Position numbers and translations under genes: made by a program
NCBI RefSeq assembly: GCF_000497045.1
Contig: NW_015961981.1
Location: forward strand, 64,401-128,400
Source: Kalmanozyma brasiliensis GHG001
Lineage: Eukaryota; Basidiomycota; Ustilaginomycetes; Ustilaginales
DNA length: 64,000 bases
Direction: 5' to 3'
Part shown: piece after piece, positions 43,896-54,054 of the stretch
How positions within the stretch are numbered: the first letter of the stretch is position 1
Layout of the letters: each line of letters opens with the position of its first letter
Notes under the pieces: model-generated
Told to the model about the DNA's origin: nothing
The model's database searches: none
Seen by the model: only the letters and a program-made list of their open reading frames with translations

Positions 43896-46448
43896 ATGAC
43901 GGAACAGCCAAAGCTTGCCAAATATTTCGGTGGAGGCAGCAACGGTGCCAACGGAGCAGCCGCAGAAGGATCTTCACGGTCACGTCAGCAGGACATCAAG
44001 TCTGCTTTCGCTCCCAAGACGCCCAAGCCGGCTCTCAAGGAGTCTTCAACAAATGCAACGACTGCTGCGCCGCCCCTGTCGCAAGAGGACGCTGGACCTG
44101 TCGCCGCCTCATCTTCAAAGCGTGATGCGTCTGCTAGCAATGGCAATGGAAGCGCTGCTGCGCCGGAGAGAAAGAAGCGACGCATCATCGAGTCGGATGA
44201 CGAGGATGACGACGAGCCTGTTCTGACTGCAGCCCCAGTCAAGAGAGAGCCAGCACCTGCCGCAGCATCCACCAGCAAGGTCGCATCCATCTTCGCAAAG
44301 CCAACACCCAAGACCAGTGTAACTGCCAACAAGGGCATCATCTCCTCCTCCAAATCCAAAGCAGACGCAACAGAAAGCGATTCTGACTCGGCCAGCGAGC
44401 ACGTTCCTGACAATGTTGAGGACGAGGACGAACACGAAGAAGAAGCAATCGAAGAGGAAGAGCAGAAAGGCGCCAAGAAGCTCGCGGCGATCTTCCAAAA
44501 GCCTTCTTCGGTCAACGAGGGCAAGGTCGCATGGAAAGAAGGTGAGCCAGTCCCCTACGCCGCGCTCGCCTCGGCCTTCGCCGATATCCAAGCCACCACC
44601 AAGCGGCTCGAGATCACCGAGATCCTCACCCAATTTCTCGTCCGCGTCATCCGCCGATCGCCCGATAATTTGCTTCAAGTGGTCTATCTGTGCATCAACC
44701 GACTCTGCCCGGACTATGAAGGGCTCGAGCTCGGTATCGGCGAATCTCTCCTCGTCAAAGCCATCGCCCAGTCCACGGGCCGCGAAGTTGCCCGGATCAA
44801 GAAGGACCTCGAGGCGCAAGGAGATCTCGGCCTAGTAGCGCTCAACTCGAAGAAGAACCAACCGACCATGTTCAAGGTCTCGAGCCTCAAGGTTCCATCG
44901 GTGTTCAAGCAGTTGAAGGAGATCGCGGCGGTGAGCGGCAACAAGTCGCAAGATCGAAAGATCGGCATGATCAAGAAGCTCCTCGCGTCATGCCAGGGTG
45001 AAGAACCCAAGTTCCTCATCCGCAGTTTGGAGGGCAAGCTGCGGATCGGTCTGGCAGAACGCTCGGTGCTGGTCTCGCTCGCGCGCGCGGTGGTCATCTC
45101 CAAACTCGGCAAATTCATCTCGAAGCTCTCCCAAGAAGCTCTGGCCAAGAAGCTCGAGGAGGGTACCGAGCTGGTCAAAGCCGTCTACTCGGAACTCCCC
45201 TCGTACGACCTCGTCATCCCAGCGCTCCTCAGAGATGGAGTGGAAGGTCTGCGCGAAGCATGCAAGCTCACCCCAGGTGTCCCACTGAAGCCGATGTTAG
45301 CGAAACCCACCAAGGCGATCTCCGAAGTGCTCGACCGGTTCGAAGGGAAACCCTTCACGTGCGAGTACAAGTACGATGGCGAGCGCGCCCAGGTGCATCT
45401 GCTACCGGATGGCAAGCTCGCCGTCTTCTCACGCAACTCGGAGAACATGTCTGTCAAGTATCCGGACCTTGTCGAGCAAATCCCTCGATGCATCAATTCC
45501 ACCGTCAAGTCGTTCGTGCTAGATGCGGAGGCGGCGGCGTGGAAGGCGGCGGAAACTTTACCGGACGGAACGGTGGAGCCAGCAAAACTGTTGCCATTCC
45601 AAGAGCTCTCCCGGCGCAAACGCAAGGACGTCAAAGCATCGGACATCACCGTGAAGGTCAAACTGTTCGGGTTTGATCTACTCTATCTCAACGGCGAGCC
45701 GCTTCTCTCGCTTTCCCTTGCAGAACGTCGCACGCTGCTGCGGGAGCACTTCCACCCGGTCGAAGACGAATTCGACTATGCCCGATCGGAGGACTGCAAC
45801 TCCGTCGAAGAAATCTCTGTGTTCCTCGACAAGTCCGTCAAGGAAGGCACCGAGGGGTTGATGGTCAAGATGCTCTCTGGGCCCGATTCGACGTACGAAC
45901 CATCCCGAAGAAGTATGAACTGGCTCAAGCTGAAAAAAGACTACCTGGCGGGAACGGGCGATTCCCTAGACCTCGTCGTCATCGGCGGCTACTACGGCAA
46001 GGGCAAGCGCACCAACGTCTACGGCGCCTTCCTTCTCGCTTGCTACGATGCAGACAGCGAAACTTATCAGACCATCTGTAAGATCGGTACGGGTTTCACC
46101 GAGGTCGATCTCGAATCGCACTATAAGACGCTCAAGGAGTTGGAGATCAGCGGCAAGAAGGGATACTACGATGTGGGCGAGGCGAAACCGGATGTGTACT
46201 TCGAAGCGAGGGTGGTATGGGAGGTGTTGACGGCGGATTTGAGTTTGAGCCCGGTGTATACGGCTGCCAAGGGATTGATCGAGGCGAGGGGGATCAGTTT
46301 GCGCTTCCCGCGGTTTATCAGGATTAGGGATGATAAGACCGCAGAGGAAAGCACCAGTCCAGAACAGATCGAGGCGATGTATCGCAGTCAAGTGGTCAAT
46401 AGCTCCAAGGGCAAAGGCGGTGGAGAAGAGGATGATGGGTTTTGGTGA
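43896..46448 (+). CDS. CDC9: DNA ligase I (ATP-dependent)
   Basis: An 850-residue replicative ligase that seals Okazaki fragments. The N-terminus begins with a PCNA-interacting box: Gln4, Leu7, Tyr10, Phe11 in QPKLAKYF. A disordered region to about residue 200 has a basic ERKKRRII nuclear signal and acidic runs. The DNA-binding domain covers roughly 210-430. The adenylation motif I is CEYKYDGERAQVH with nucleophile Lys492. Later motifs include DAEAAAW, EGLMVKM and the motif V-type WLKLKKDYL. It ends in the OB-fold domain. Single exon. The upstream ACGCG cluster suggests G1/S control. It is convergent with TRS130, 70 bases apart. Confidence 0.96.
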   Translation: MTEQPKLAKYFGGGSNGANGAAAEGSSRSRQQDIKSAFAPKTPKPALKESSTNATTAAPPLSQEDAGPVAASSSKRDASASNGNGSAAAPERKKRRIIESDDEDDDEPVLTAAPVKREPAPAAASTSKVASIFAKPTPKTSVTANKGIISSSKSKADATESDSDSASEHVPDNVEDEDEHEEEAIEEEEQKGAKKLAAIFQKPSSVNEGKVAWKEGEPVPYAALASAFADIQATTKRLEITEILTQFLVRVIRRSPDNLLQVVYLCINRLCPDYEGLELGIGESLLVKAIAQSTGREVARIKKDLEAQGDLGLVALNSKKNQPTMFKVSSLKVPSVFKQLKEIAAVSGNKSQDRKIGMIKKLLASCQGEEPKFLIRSLEGKLRIGLAERSVLVSLARAVVISKLGKFISKLSQEALAKKLEEGTELVKAVYSELPSYDLVIPALLRDGVEGLREACKLTPGVPLKPMLAKPTKAISEVLDRFEGKPFTCEYKYDGERAQVHLLPDGKLAVFSRNSENMSVKYPDLVEQIPRCINSTVKSFVLDAEAAAWKAAETLPDGTVEPAKLLPFQELSRRKRKDVKASDITVKVKLFGFDLLYLNGEPLLSLSLAERRTLLREHFHPVEDEFDYARSEDCNSVEEISVFLDKSVKEGTEGLMVKMLSGPDSTYEPSRRSMNWLKLKKDYLAGTGDSLDLVVIGGYYGKGKRTNVYGAFLLACYDADSETYQTICKIGTGFTEVDLESHYKTLKELEISGKKGYYDVGEAKPDVYFEARVVWEVLTADLSLSPVYTAAKGLIEARGISLRFPRFIRIRDDKTAEESTSPEQIEAMYRSQVVNSSKGKGGGEEDDGFW

Positions 46449-46518
46449 ATACGCACACACGGGGAATATCACACATGAACAAAGTCTTTGAATTCGACGA
46501 TGTGGTGTGAGCGAAAAG

Positions 46519-49500
46519 TTAGGCAGCGTGCAGCTGTTGACTGGGCCAAGGGTACCGTTGGCGACCAACATCGATGCTCTGTCCGCCCTCGAGGCCGGCT
46601 CCGGGTGGCATGGACCACCGCTTGCCGCCCATCGGCACGAAGAACGCTTTGACCCCCTTGGCGGGTACCACAGTGACCCGTTGCGCTGCGTTCGTGACGT
46701 ACGTCTCGCACGTCCTTGCCCTCCCATCTGGTTGGGGCACGACGGACGACAGCGGTCTGACCTGCACGCTTGGCAGGGCCAATTCGCCCGTTCTCAGCGG
46801 CACGATCGTCAGCGTGACGCTGAACGTCGCGTCCTCTCTGAGCGTGCTTAGCGAGGCTTGCTTCGTAGTGGCGAGAGGGAAGGTGCCGCGCTTGGACCCG
46901 TCGACCAGCCAGGAGTCGAAATCGGGCAGGACGTCGTACAGCATCGACTCCTCCTCATCGGTGGACGCGTTGGACCAGAGGGTGGATGTCCGGATCGAGA
47001 CGGTGAGCTCGACGGGTTGTCCCACGATCAGCGACGCTAGCTCGCTGGGTGTGGGGTCTGTACTGCCGATGGTGGCAGGCGAGGCGACGCTCAGCGTGAC
47101 GGCATTGACATAGTCGATGGTGGGCACGTCGACGGGGATCGTCAGCTTTTGCCACACCTCCTCCCCCTTTTCCTGAGAAGTGGGAATCGCATCCAGCGCG
47201 GACTGTACCAAGCCGAGCACCTCGTCCAGTCCCAGCGACGATGGACCCCAAGACCGTCTCTCTCTTCGCCACCAACCCTCGTCCAATACACCCGTCCTCA
47301 CCTGCCCCGTGATCGAGTACGCCGGCAAATCCAACCTCTCCCGCACATATTCCACCAGCGCCTCCTCCAACAGCCTCATCTCTTTCAACCCTGTCCCTCG
47401 CACCACAATGTGTAGTGCACGCACCGCAGCAGCCACCGCATCATCCTGCAGCGCCCGATACTCCACCTCCAACCTCAACCTCCCTTTCCCGCCTCCACTC
47501 TTGGCGATGCGGAACAAATACGTCGCCGGCTGCCTTGGTGTTACTGTCACTTCGCGCTTTGAGCCGCTCGAGTCGATCGTGAACGATCCATCGTGGCCCT
47601 CGTCGTGCACCATGGCGACCGGTCGGAGACGGATGCTGCCCCCACCACCGGCGGAGATGGTGAATTTGCTAAAGAGACAGGAGGTGCGGAAAAAGTCCTG
47701 GACGTTGACGCCGAGGGGAAGGGCTGTGCGGAGGTGGATGGGTTGTTTCAGCATCCGCTTCTTGGCTGACGCGTGACGCGATGAGGCGGCGGTGGTGTAG
47801 GTGAGGATGACGATGGCGTCGAGAACGCCCGAGTCCGGCACGGAAAGAAGGGGAAGGAGGACGACAATCTCGCTGTCTTTGCCAAGCGACTGGATCGAGA
47901 CACTCGTCTCCGCGGTGTTGCCCGGTCCACCGTCGCACCTCGCGGCGTAGTAGTCCACCACAGCCGCGTCATCGCTGGAAACAACGCTGATCTCCGCTCC
48001 CTGGATCTCGGCCCGCCCCGCACGCACCGTCACCTCCATCGCCCGGCCTCGATCCAGGTCGATCTGACGCGGCAATTCAACTCGGACACTGGGCGCCTCT
48101 GCATCCTTGGATACCCGCACCAAAAGCGGTTCGGACGCGTGCTCGTACTGAAAGATCAGCCGGGCTAGACGGATCTGCGTCACGTCGACGGTGTACACGC
48201 CATGGATTGGGTTCGGACAGAAGAGCTCGACTCGTGTCACGCCCGGAGCCAGCTTCGTTGAGGACGACGTGTACCATTGGGTTTCGCTGTTGCGAGTGAG
48301 GCAGATGCGCACGTCCTCGACCGTCTGCACGCAGGGAAGGAGGGAGGTCACGTCAACATGAAGGATCGAGCCATCCTCTGTTTGCGCAAGAGTGGCGGTG
48401 GTGGTGCTGAGGCTGATGGAGAAGAGTGGGAAGGCCGAGATGGGGATCTCTTTGCCGAGGGATGTCGAAGCCGGGCGCAGTTGGGCGCAGAGATGGGCAG
48501 GATCGAGCCACTGCGCCGTCCGACCCTCGATGCTGACCGTCGAGATGGGGTGGAGGACGCTGATCTTCAGCAAAGCCAGCGCGGCGGCGATCCAGGCGCG
48601 ATCGCGAGCATGGTTGAGCTTGGCGTGGCACTCGAGCTGCATCGCCAACGCGTGCCCTTCAAGCAGGGTGAACTTGGACTCGGCGTATGCTTCCTTTAAC
48701 GAGACCAGGATGTCGTAGGCGGTCTGGTAGTTGCCCCGCACGTAGTGCAGCGTTGCAATCATGTTGCGTATGCGCAACACGTCGCGCGTTCGGGATGATG
48801 CTTTCCAGCCTGAGAGGATGCGCTGGCACAGAGCAAGATAGTAGGAATCGAAGTGCTCACGGGACTTGACTGCTTGCTGGAGCTCTGGACGAGAGGTGCC
48901 ACGTTGCTGGCCAAGCGTTACTGCGGCACCCAGGCCGAGACCTTCGACTGCTCCACTGTCCGTAGCGTCGGGAAGAAGCGGTAGCTCGCGATCCTGAGCT
49001 GAGGAGTTGTGTATGGAGTCTTGCGACGTAGCAAAGGCGAAAGGCTCGGATGCGGGAAGATGCCCGGCTTCCACCCCGATGCGGTCCAGTTGCCGTCTCG
49101 CCACATCGAGCAGCTCCGACTTGTTTGACTGGAAAGCGGGACTGAGCTGGTCATCCGCAGTCACTGAGGACTGGCCACCACGCTGGATCAGCCACGCCTG
49201 GCACTGTTCGACGACGTCAAGCGCTGCCGAGAAGATCCATGACTCGATCCACTGGCTGCTCAGCCCCCTGTTCCGCTTGAGCATCCTTCCTACCGCACTG
49301 ATAAAGATCGGTGCCTCGCGCATCACAGCAGCCACCCTCCCCATCTTACCCAGCAGCGCCGACTTGCGTGCGAAGAGGTAGCATCGAAAGTCGAACAGCG
49401 AGATCTCGCGCCGGCGAATGAGCTCCGCGTACGGCTTTTTGGTTACGTCGAGTAGCGGTAGCGAGTCGTCGTCTGGATCGTCTCCACCCACAGGGGCAAA

Positions 49501-50682
49501 GGAGACGGCGCCGCTCTGCATCGCCGATGCAAACACGATCTCGAGATCTTCGTACTGTCCTACGGCGTCATCCTTGAGCCCGACTGCTTCGAGTGTGCGA
49601 GCGAGCGAGTCTTTGGCGAAAAAGTAGCTACAGAAGTCCCACCCCTGTTGGGCTTTGGTGACCCCGCAGCGAGCGATCTCCTCTTCTTGCGCTTCGATGG
49701 TGGTAGTGAACGTGGACGAGGCGGCTTCGCGCATCTTTGTGAGCAGCTCCGCCCAGATGGTGGGGTCCATCGAGTGCATGCCTGCTCTGCCGAGCGGGGC
49801 GGAGGGGACTGGTGGCAGTCGAGAGAGCTGCACTACATGCTCTTTTTTGGATGTGTTGAAGTCGGCGCGAATCTTTTCGAGCACATTGCCCTTGGATTTG
49901 TTCATGAACCTGCTCATGCCTGTTTTCGCATCTGCGCCGGCAGCGCTAGGACCATCGGATGCACGTATGCCCGAACCTTCTGGCGGCGTGATGAGTACAA
50001 TCAGATACTCGGGCTCACTTGGACCCGAGTAGGCGGCGGTGTTCGAGCTCGCTTTGGTGGACACGGACGAGCTGGTCGGCGTGTTCCTTCCCGAGCTGGA
50101 CGGCACAATTGGCGGCGTCTCTGAGCGTACAGGGGGCGTTCCAGAGCGAAAGGATCCGAGCCCGAGTGACGTTCTGGACGAGGATGCTAGTGTTGGTGTG
50201 CCGGCTGACGCGACGGCTTGCTTGGAGTGAAAGAAGGAAAGGCTGCTGATCCAAGAACGGATCTCGTTGCGGACGGTGGTGCGGTAGTGCTCGCTATCCT
50301 CGCATACCACGAGGTAGAGGTGGACAAAGGGACGATCCAGCAATCCTGCTCCCCCGGGCTGCTCGAAGAAGCCGGGATCGCCTCGCCAGCGCCGAATCTC
50401 ATCCGTGAGGGGCTTGAGGGCAACATCGAGCGTCTGTATTGTGCGGATCGTAGAGCCTGGCACGACGGAAGAGGAGGTGTACGCGGTCTTGCCCTGCTGA
50501 GCAGCGCGTGCTGCGATGGCATCGAGGGTCGACTGGCTTGGACGCCAATGAAGGTTGCGAAGAGGGAGCTGCTCTCTCAAGAGATGGACAAAGTGTGGTG
50601 TGAGAGGCGCGTTGATGACAGCTTGAGATGCTGCGTAGGTGACGGTGATCCTCTCTGGAGAGGCATGGTTGCGATCCGACAT
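46519..50682 (-). CDS. TRS130: TRAPP II subunit TRS130 / TRAPPC10
   Basis: A 1387-residue subunit of the TRAPP II tether and exchange factor that activates Ypt31/Rab11 at the late Golgi. The start is the ATG at 50682 (MSDRNHASPERITVTY); the open frame extends to 50817 but without an ATG there. The N-terminal third has the TRAPPC10 pattern: FVHLYLVVCEDSEHYRTTVRNEI, then EYLIVLITPP, then VLEKIRADFNTSKKEHVVQL. The centre is helical (YHYVRGN-like repeats) and the C-terminal third is beta-rich, ending with a trafficking-type immunoglobulin fold (VQVRPLSSVVPQ...VTVVPAKGVKAFFVP). The Ser-rich linker near residues 190-260 is disordered. Confidence 0.85.
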   Translation of the reverse strand: MSDRNHASPERITVTYAASQAVINAPLTPHFVHLLREQLPLRNLHWRPSQSTLDAIAARAAQQGKTAYTSSSVVPGSTIRTIQTLDVALKPLTDEIRRWRGDPGFFEQPGGAGLLDRPFVHLYLVVCEDSEHYRTTVRNEIRSWISSLSFFHSKQAVASAGTPTLASSSRTSLGLGSFRSGTPPVRSETPPIVPSSSGRNTPTSSSVSTKASSNTAAYSGPSEPEYLIVLITPPEGSGIRASDGPSAAGADAKTGMSRFMNKSKGNVLEKIRADFNTSKKEHVVQLSRLPPVPSAPLGRAGMHSMDPTIWAELLTKMREAASSTFTTTIEAQEEEIARCGVTKAQQGWDFCSYFFAKDSLARTLEAVGLKDDAVGQYEDLEIVFASAMQSGAVSFAPVGGDDPDDDSLPLLDVTKKPYAELIRRREISLFDFRCYLFARKSALLGKMGRVAAVMREAPIFISAVGRMLKRNRGLSSQWIESWIFSAALDVVEQCQAWLIQRGGQSSVTADDQLSPAFQSNKSELLDVARRQLDRIGVEAGHLPASEPFAFATSQDSIHNSSAQDRELPLLPDATDSGAVEGLGLGAAVTLGQQRGTSRPELQQAVKSREHFDSYYLALCQRILSGWKASSRTRDVLRIRNMIATLHYVRGNYQTAYDILVSLKEAYAESKFTLLEGHALAMQLECHAKLNHARDRAWIAAALALLKISVLHPISTVSIEGRTAQWLDPAHLCAQLRPASTSLGKEIPISAFPLFSISLSTTTATLAQTEDGSILHVDVTSLLPCVQTVEDVRICLTRNSETQWYTSSSTKLAPGVTRVELFCPNPIHGVYTVDVTQIRLARLIFQYEHASEPLLVRVSKDAEAPSVRVELPRQIDLDRGRAMEVTVRAGRAEIQGAEISVVSSDDAAVVDYYAARCDGGPGNTAETSVSIQSLGKDSEIVVLLPLLSVPDSGVLDAIVILTYTTAASSRHASAKKRMLKQPIHLRTALPLGVNVQDFFRTSCLFSKFTISAGGGGSIRLRPVAMVHDEGHDGSFTIDSSGSKREVTVTPRQPATYLFRIAKSGGGKGRLRLEVEYRALQDDAVAAAVRALHIVVRGTGLKEMRLLEEALVEYVRERLDLPAYSITGQVRTGVLDEGWWRRERRSWGPSSLGLDEVLGLVQSALDAIPTSQEKGEEVWQKLTIPVDVPTIDYVNAVTLSVASPATIGSTDPTPSELASLIVGQPVELTVSIRTSTLWSNASTDEEESMLYDVLPDFDSWLVDGSKRGTFPLATTKQASLSTLREDATFSVTLTIVPLRTGELALPSVQVRPLSSVVPQPDGRARTCETYVTNAAQRVTVVPAKGVKAFFVPMGGKRWSMPPGAGLEGGQSIDVGRQRYPWPSQQLHAA

Positions 50683-51525
50683 GGCGCCGCTTGAAGAAGC
50701 GAAGGTCGCACTCAATCGTCTTTCACCCTCACAGAAGCGCGCTTCGATTGACGAGCGAAGAAGCTCGCATCGAGATGGTGTGTGGAAAGGGTCGGAGAGA
50801 GCGTCAAGGTTGAGCAATCGAGGGTCTGTGCATGTGCTTCGGCCCAGGCCACGAGACCGCGTTCCGAGCTTTGTTTTTTGTTGGAGGTGTTGGTCACCAA
50901 GGGCTAACAGTCTGAACCCGGCCGTCGCCCGAACGCTCAGAATAGGGGCAACACCTACAAGCTTGGAGCGGTCTCACTGTCTTCCATCGCATGGCGCTTC
51001 CTGGACTCCGAAAGGAGCAAAGCGTCGAGCATCAGGTCTGAAGCTGAACCGGACTAAGAGCCGAGTTGACGATGAGTCGGGCCGAGAGGAGGAGGAGCGA
51101 AAACTCCACATGGATGAATTCGGTGGTACGCGACGGCGAGGAGGAAAAGAGTCGCGCTGCAGAGTGACCAAACGCAGCTGCGCAGCAGGCAATCAACGAT
51201 GTCATGCGACCACTCTCCGTGCGGAGTCATTCGGCGAGATCCTGATTGTCGGCTCGGCTGGCAGCTGTGTTCGAAAAAGAACTGCATTCGACCCTGTCGA
51301 GATGTCTCAGAAGAATGACTGAGCCGTCATCGTGTCCCTGGATGGCAGCTTGTCTCGTTCTGTCCATCACCACCACCATCTCCTTTTCACACCGTCTTCT
51401 GCTCGCACGACGTCTTGTTAGGATAGGTTCGTCCCGTTTGGTGGTGAAGATCAGCTCGTTTTGCGGCTCAGAGGTTGATCGGCCTATGCGCTACCACGGA
51501 AGCTCGGCATACACTCGTCGGCAAG
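50683..51525. promoter_or_regulatory. Divergent region TRS130 / MFS transporter
   Basis: 843 bases between opposed start codons. I see no gene, TATA box or notable repeat. Confidence 0.45.
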
Positions 51526-54054
51526 ATGCCTGATTCCAGCTCTCGCCCCGCATCCCGGTCACCCGTCCATGGTCAGAGCCAACCTCGCAATTCATTTCCC
51601 ACGGCAACCAGACGCATATCGAACAGGCGGCATGACTCGAGGGCCTCTGCACTATCTGCGTCCACGGAAGAGTCCTTCAACGACACCGAAGATGGTTCCG
51701 AATCAGCAGCGCCGGCGCAGACCATCCGAGATGTGTCGCAAGCCTTCCGCTCCGGTCGACCGAGCCCTTACCATATGGCGGTCGTGACGCTGCTCGGCAG
51801 TCTAGCGAGTGGAATGCCGCTCGCGTCCATGTTCAAGGTGTACACCTACATCATGTGCGAGGTGTACGACCCCACCATCCGAGACGAGCCCATTGGCCAC
51901 GGCGGCTCTTTTTTCCTCAGTGCGGTCCGAAACTTGTTCCTGACAACGGGACCGGCCATCGAGACAACCATGAAGCTGCCACCAGCACCGGAGCTCCCGA
52001 ATCCGCCCCGATGCTCGCTGCCTTGGGTTCAGAAGTCGACATCGTCCTACTCAGCTGCTATGGTCACGGTAGGCGCTCTCCTCGGTCTCATGACGCTCTC
52101 GAGAGCTTCGACCCTTTCGCGGCGATTCGGACGCAAGCCGCTCTTGCTGATCGCGCATGCCGTCATTGCATTGGCGATTCTCGTTTTCAGGTTCGCGGTC
52201 GTCCTGCCACCGGTCGCCGGTGCTGTCGTCCTATACTGCGCTGTCGTGTTCTCGGAAGCCTCGGCGGGCGCACCGCTTCGTATTGCCATTCAGAATTATG
52301 TCGTCGACACTACGTCAGAAGCGCAACGAGCCGGCGCGCTCAGCTTCATCGAAGGTTTCGGTCAGATCGGCGCCTTTCCGTCGAGCGCTCTGGGCGGACT
52401 GCTCGCCAGCCTTACGAACGAGTTCTTCGCACCGTTCTACGCCGACTGCGGCTTGATGCTGCTCGCCGTCGCATACATTCTGCTGCTCGTCCCGGAAAGC
52501 AAGCCAGGGGCCGAGCACACCTTCGTCGACCAGTGGCTGCATTCGGACGAAGTCGAATCTGGTTCATCGCAAGAAGATCAGGAAGTCCCTTCACCCGCCG
52601 TAGAAGGGGACCAGGATGGCGAGCAAGACGATTCGCACATGACATGGCCGACGGTGCATTCGGATCGCGACACTTCCAAGCTTCATTGGCGGTCGAGGCT
52701 GCGCAAGCTCAACTTTCTGCGTCCGCTCGTCATCTTTTGGCCCCAGCGAAGGCACTATACACCGACAACGGAGCAGGATATCATCAATGCCCCGTTGCAA
52801 CGTTCGCGTGATCAGAGGCAAGACCAGGATCGAGACGACTTGAATCGAGGACAGCACACTGAGCTGACCCCTGGCATGCATAAGCTGGAAAGCAGGATGG
52901 ACTTTCGTCTGCTCAACCTCGCCGCTGTGGTGGTGTTCGAAGAGACCTACCAGGCCTTCATGGTGCCGCTGCTGCTTTTGTACAACAGCGAGCGATTCGG
53001 ATTCGACGTGTTGCAGAATGGGTACTTGGTCAGCGTGCTGCAGAGCACGCGAGCGCTCTTCCTCACCGCCATTTTCCCTCCCGGAGTTGCGTTGGCGAGG
53101 CGATATGTAGCCAAGCTTGGACTGGCTCGGCGTCGCAAGCAGATCAAGAAGCTGAAGGAGGCCGCTCGACAGCAGCGCCGAAAGGCTCGAGGAGGGCAGA
53201 GCGGCGACGGAGGTGCCGCAGACAGAGACGAGCGCTCGCCCCTGCTTCGAAACGGCTCCAGCAGTCAGTACGACGGCATCACAAGTCGAGACTATGGTCG
53301 AGCCAGCAGCGATGATGCTCGTATTGGGGGCGAGGGCGAGTCGAGACAGGCGCGGCGTCGCCCTTCGTACAAGTCGACCGCCTCGCCGAGCTACTCGAAG
53401 TCGAAAAGCAACCAGCGAAGTTCCATGGCCTCTGGATTTTCGGTGGGCAGCCGCAACTGGGAGACACACTCGATCTTTACCAGTTCGGCGTCGGACCTGA
53501 TCAAGCGGATCCAGCGGGGCAAGCTCGACATTTCGATCATGGTCGCCTCCTATCTCTTGGCCACGGCATCGTTCCTGGTGATGGCAAGCTCTGCGAAAGC
53601 ACCTACCACGTCGCCTCGGCCGAGCAGCTCTGCATCTGAGGAGGGTAGGCAAGGACTTTGGTGGTCCAGTCCATGGATCCCGCTGGTGCTCTCGGTGGTG
53701 CTGCTGCAAATCTCGTCTGGCTCGACATCGGTCCGGACAGCGTTGGTGGTGAATGCCGTCTCGGAGGACGACCAGACGAAAGCATTGGCAGCACATCAGA
53801 TTTTGGTGACGGTGGTGGCGGCAGTGGTCCCGCTACTGACTTCCTTCGTGTTTGGCGTCGCTCTCGAAAGAGGACACCCAGAGATGGTGTGGCTGTTTAA
53901 GGCCATGTTTGCGGCGCTTGCGGCTGTTGGCGCTGTGGGCCTGTTCTGGAGTCACAAGGGATTCTACGAGAAGGCGCACGATGAAGAGGACGAGCATGAC
54001 GATGATGATGATGACGATGAGGACGGAGAAGGAGAAGGAGAAGAGAGGAGATAG
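51526..54054 (+). CDS. MFS-type transporter, substrate unknown
   Basis: An 842-residue membrane protein. The start is the ATG at 51526 (MPDSSSRPASR); the open frame before it has no ATG. A disordered Ser/Arg leader of about 80 residues precedes the first membrane segment. The MFS loop 2-3 signature is visible as TLSRRFGRKPLLLI. About 10-12 hydrophobic segments are split by two long hydrophilic loops, one acidic near residues 350-460 and one basic and Ser-rich near 545-680. The tail is almost pure Asp/Glu. Such big loops are unusual for sugar or drug porters. Substrate cannot be inferred. Confidence 0.75.
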   Translation: MPDSSSRPASRSPVHGQSQPRNSFPTATRRISNRRHDSRASALSASTEESFNDTEDGSESAAPAQTIRDVSQAFRSGRPSPYHMAVVTLLGSLASGMPLASMFKVYTYIMCEVYDPTIRDEPIGHGGSFFLSAVRNLFLTTGPAIETTMKLPPAPELPNPPRCSLPWVQKSTSSYSAAMVTVGALLGLMTLSRASTLSRRFGRKPLLLIAHAVIALAILVFRFAVVLPPVAGAVVLYCAVVFSEASAGAPLRIAIQNYVVDTTSEAQRAGALSFIEGFGQIGAFPSSALGGLLASLTNEFFAPFYADCGLMLLAVAYILLLVPESKPGAEHTFVDQWLHSDEVESGSSQEDQEVPSPAVEGDQDGEQDDSHMTWPTVHSDRDTSKLHWRSRLRKLNFLRPLVIFWPQRRHYTPTTEQDIINAPLQRSRDQRQDQDRDDLNRGQHTELTPGMHKLESRMDFRLLNLAAVVVFEETYQAFMVPLLLLYNSERFGFDVLQNGYLVSVLQSTRALFLTAIFPPGVALARRYVAKLGLARRRKQIKKLKEAARQQRRKARGGQSGDGGAADRDERSPLLRNGSSSQYDGITSRDYGRASSDDARIGGEGESRQARRRPSYKSTASPSYSKSKSNQRSSMASGFSVGSRNWETHSIFTSSASDLIKRIQRGKLDISIMVASYLLATASFLVMASSAKAPTTSPRPSSSASEEGRQGLWWSSPWIPLVLSVVLLQISSGSTSVRTALVVNAVSEDDQTKALAAHQILVTVVAAVVPLLTSFVFGVALERGHPEMVWLFKAMFAALAAVGAVGLFWSHKGFYEKAHDEEDEHDDDDDDDEDGEGEGEERR

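Noticed and set aside
50683..50817. N-terminal extension of TRS130
   Set aside because: The open frame continues but the first codon there is not ATG, and the ATG at 50682 fits the family start.
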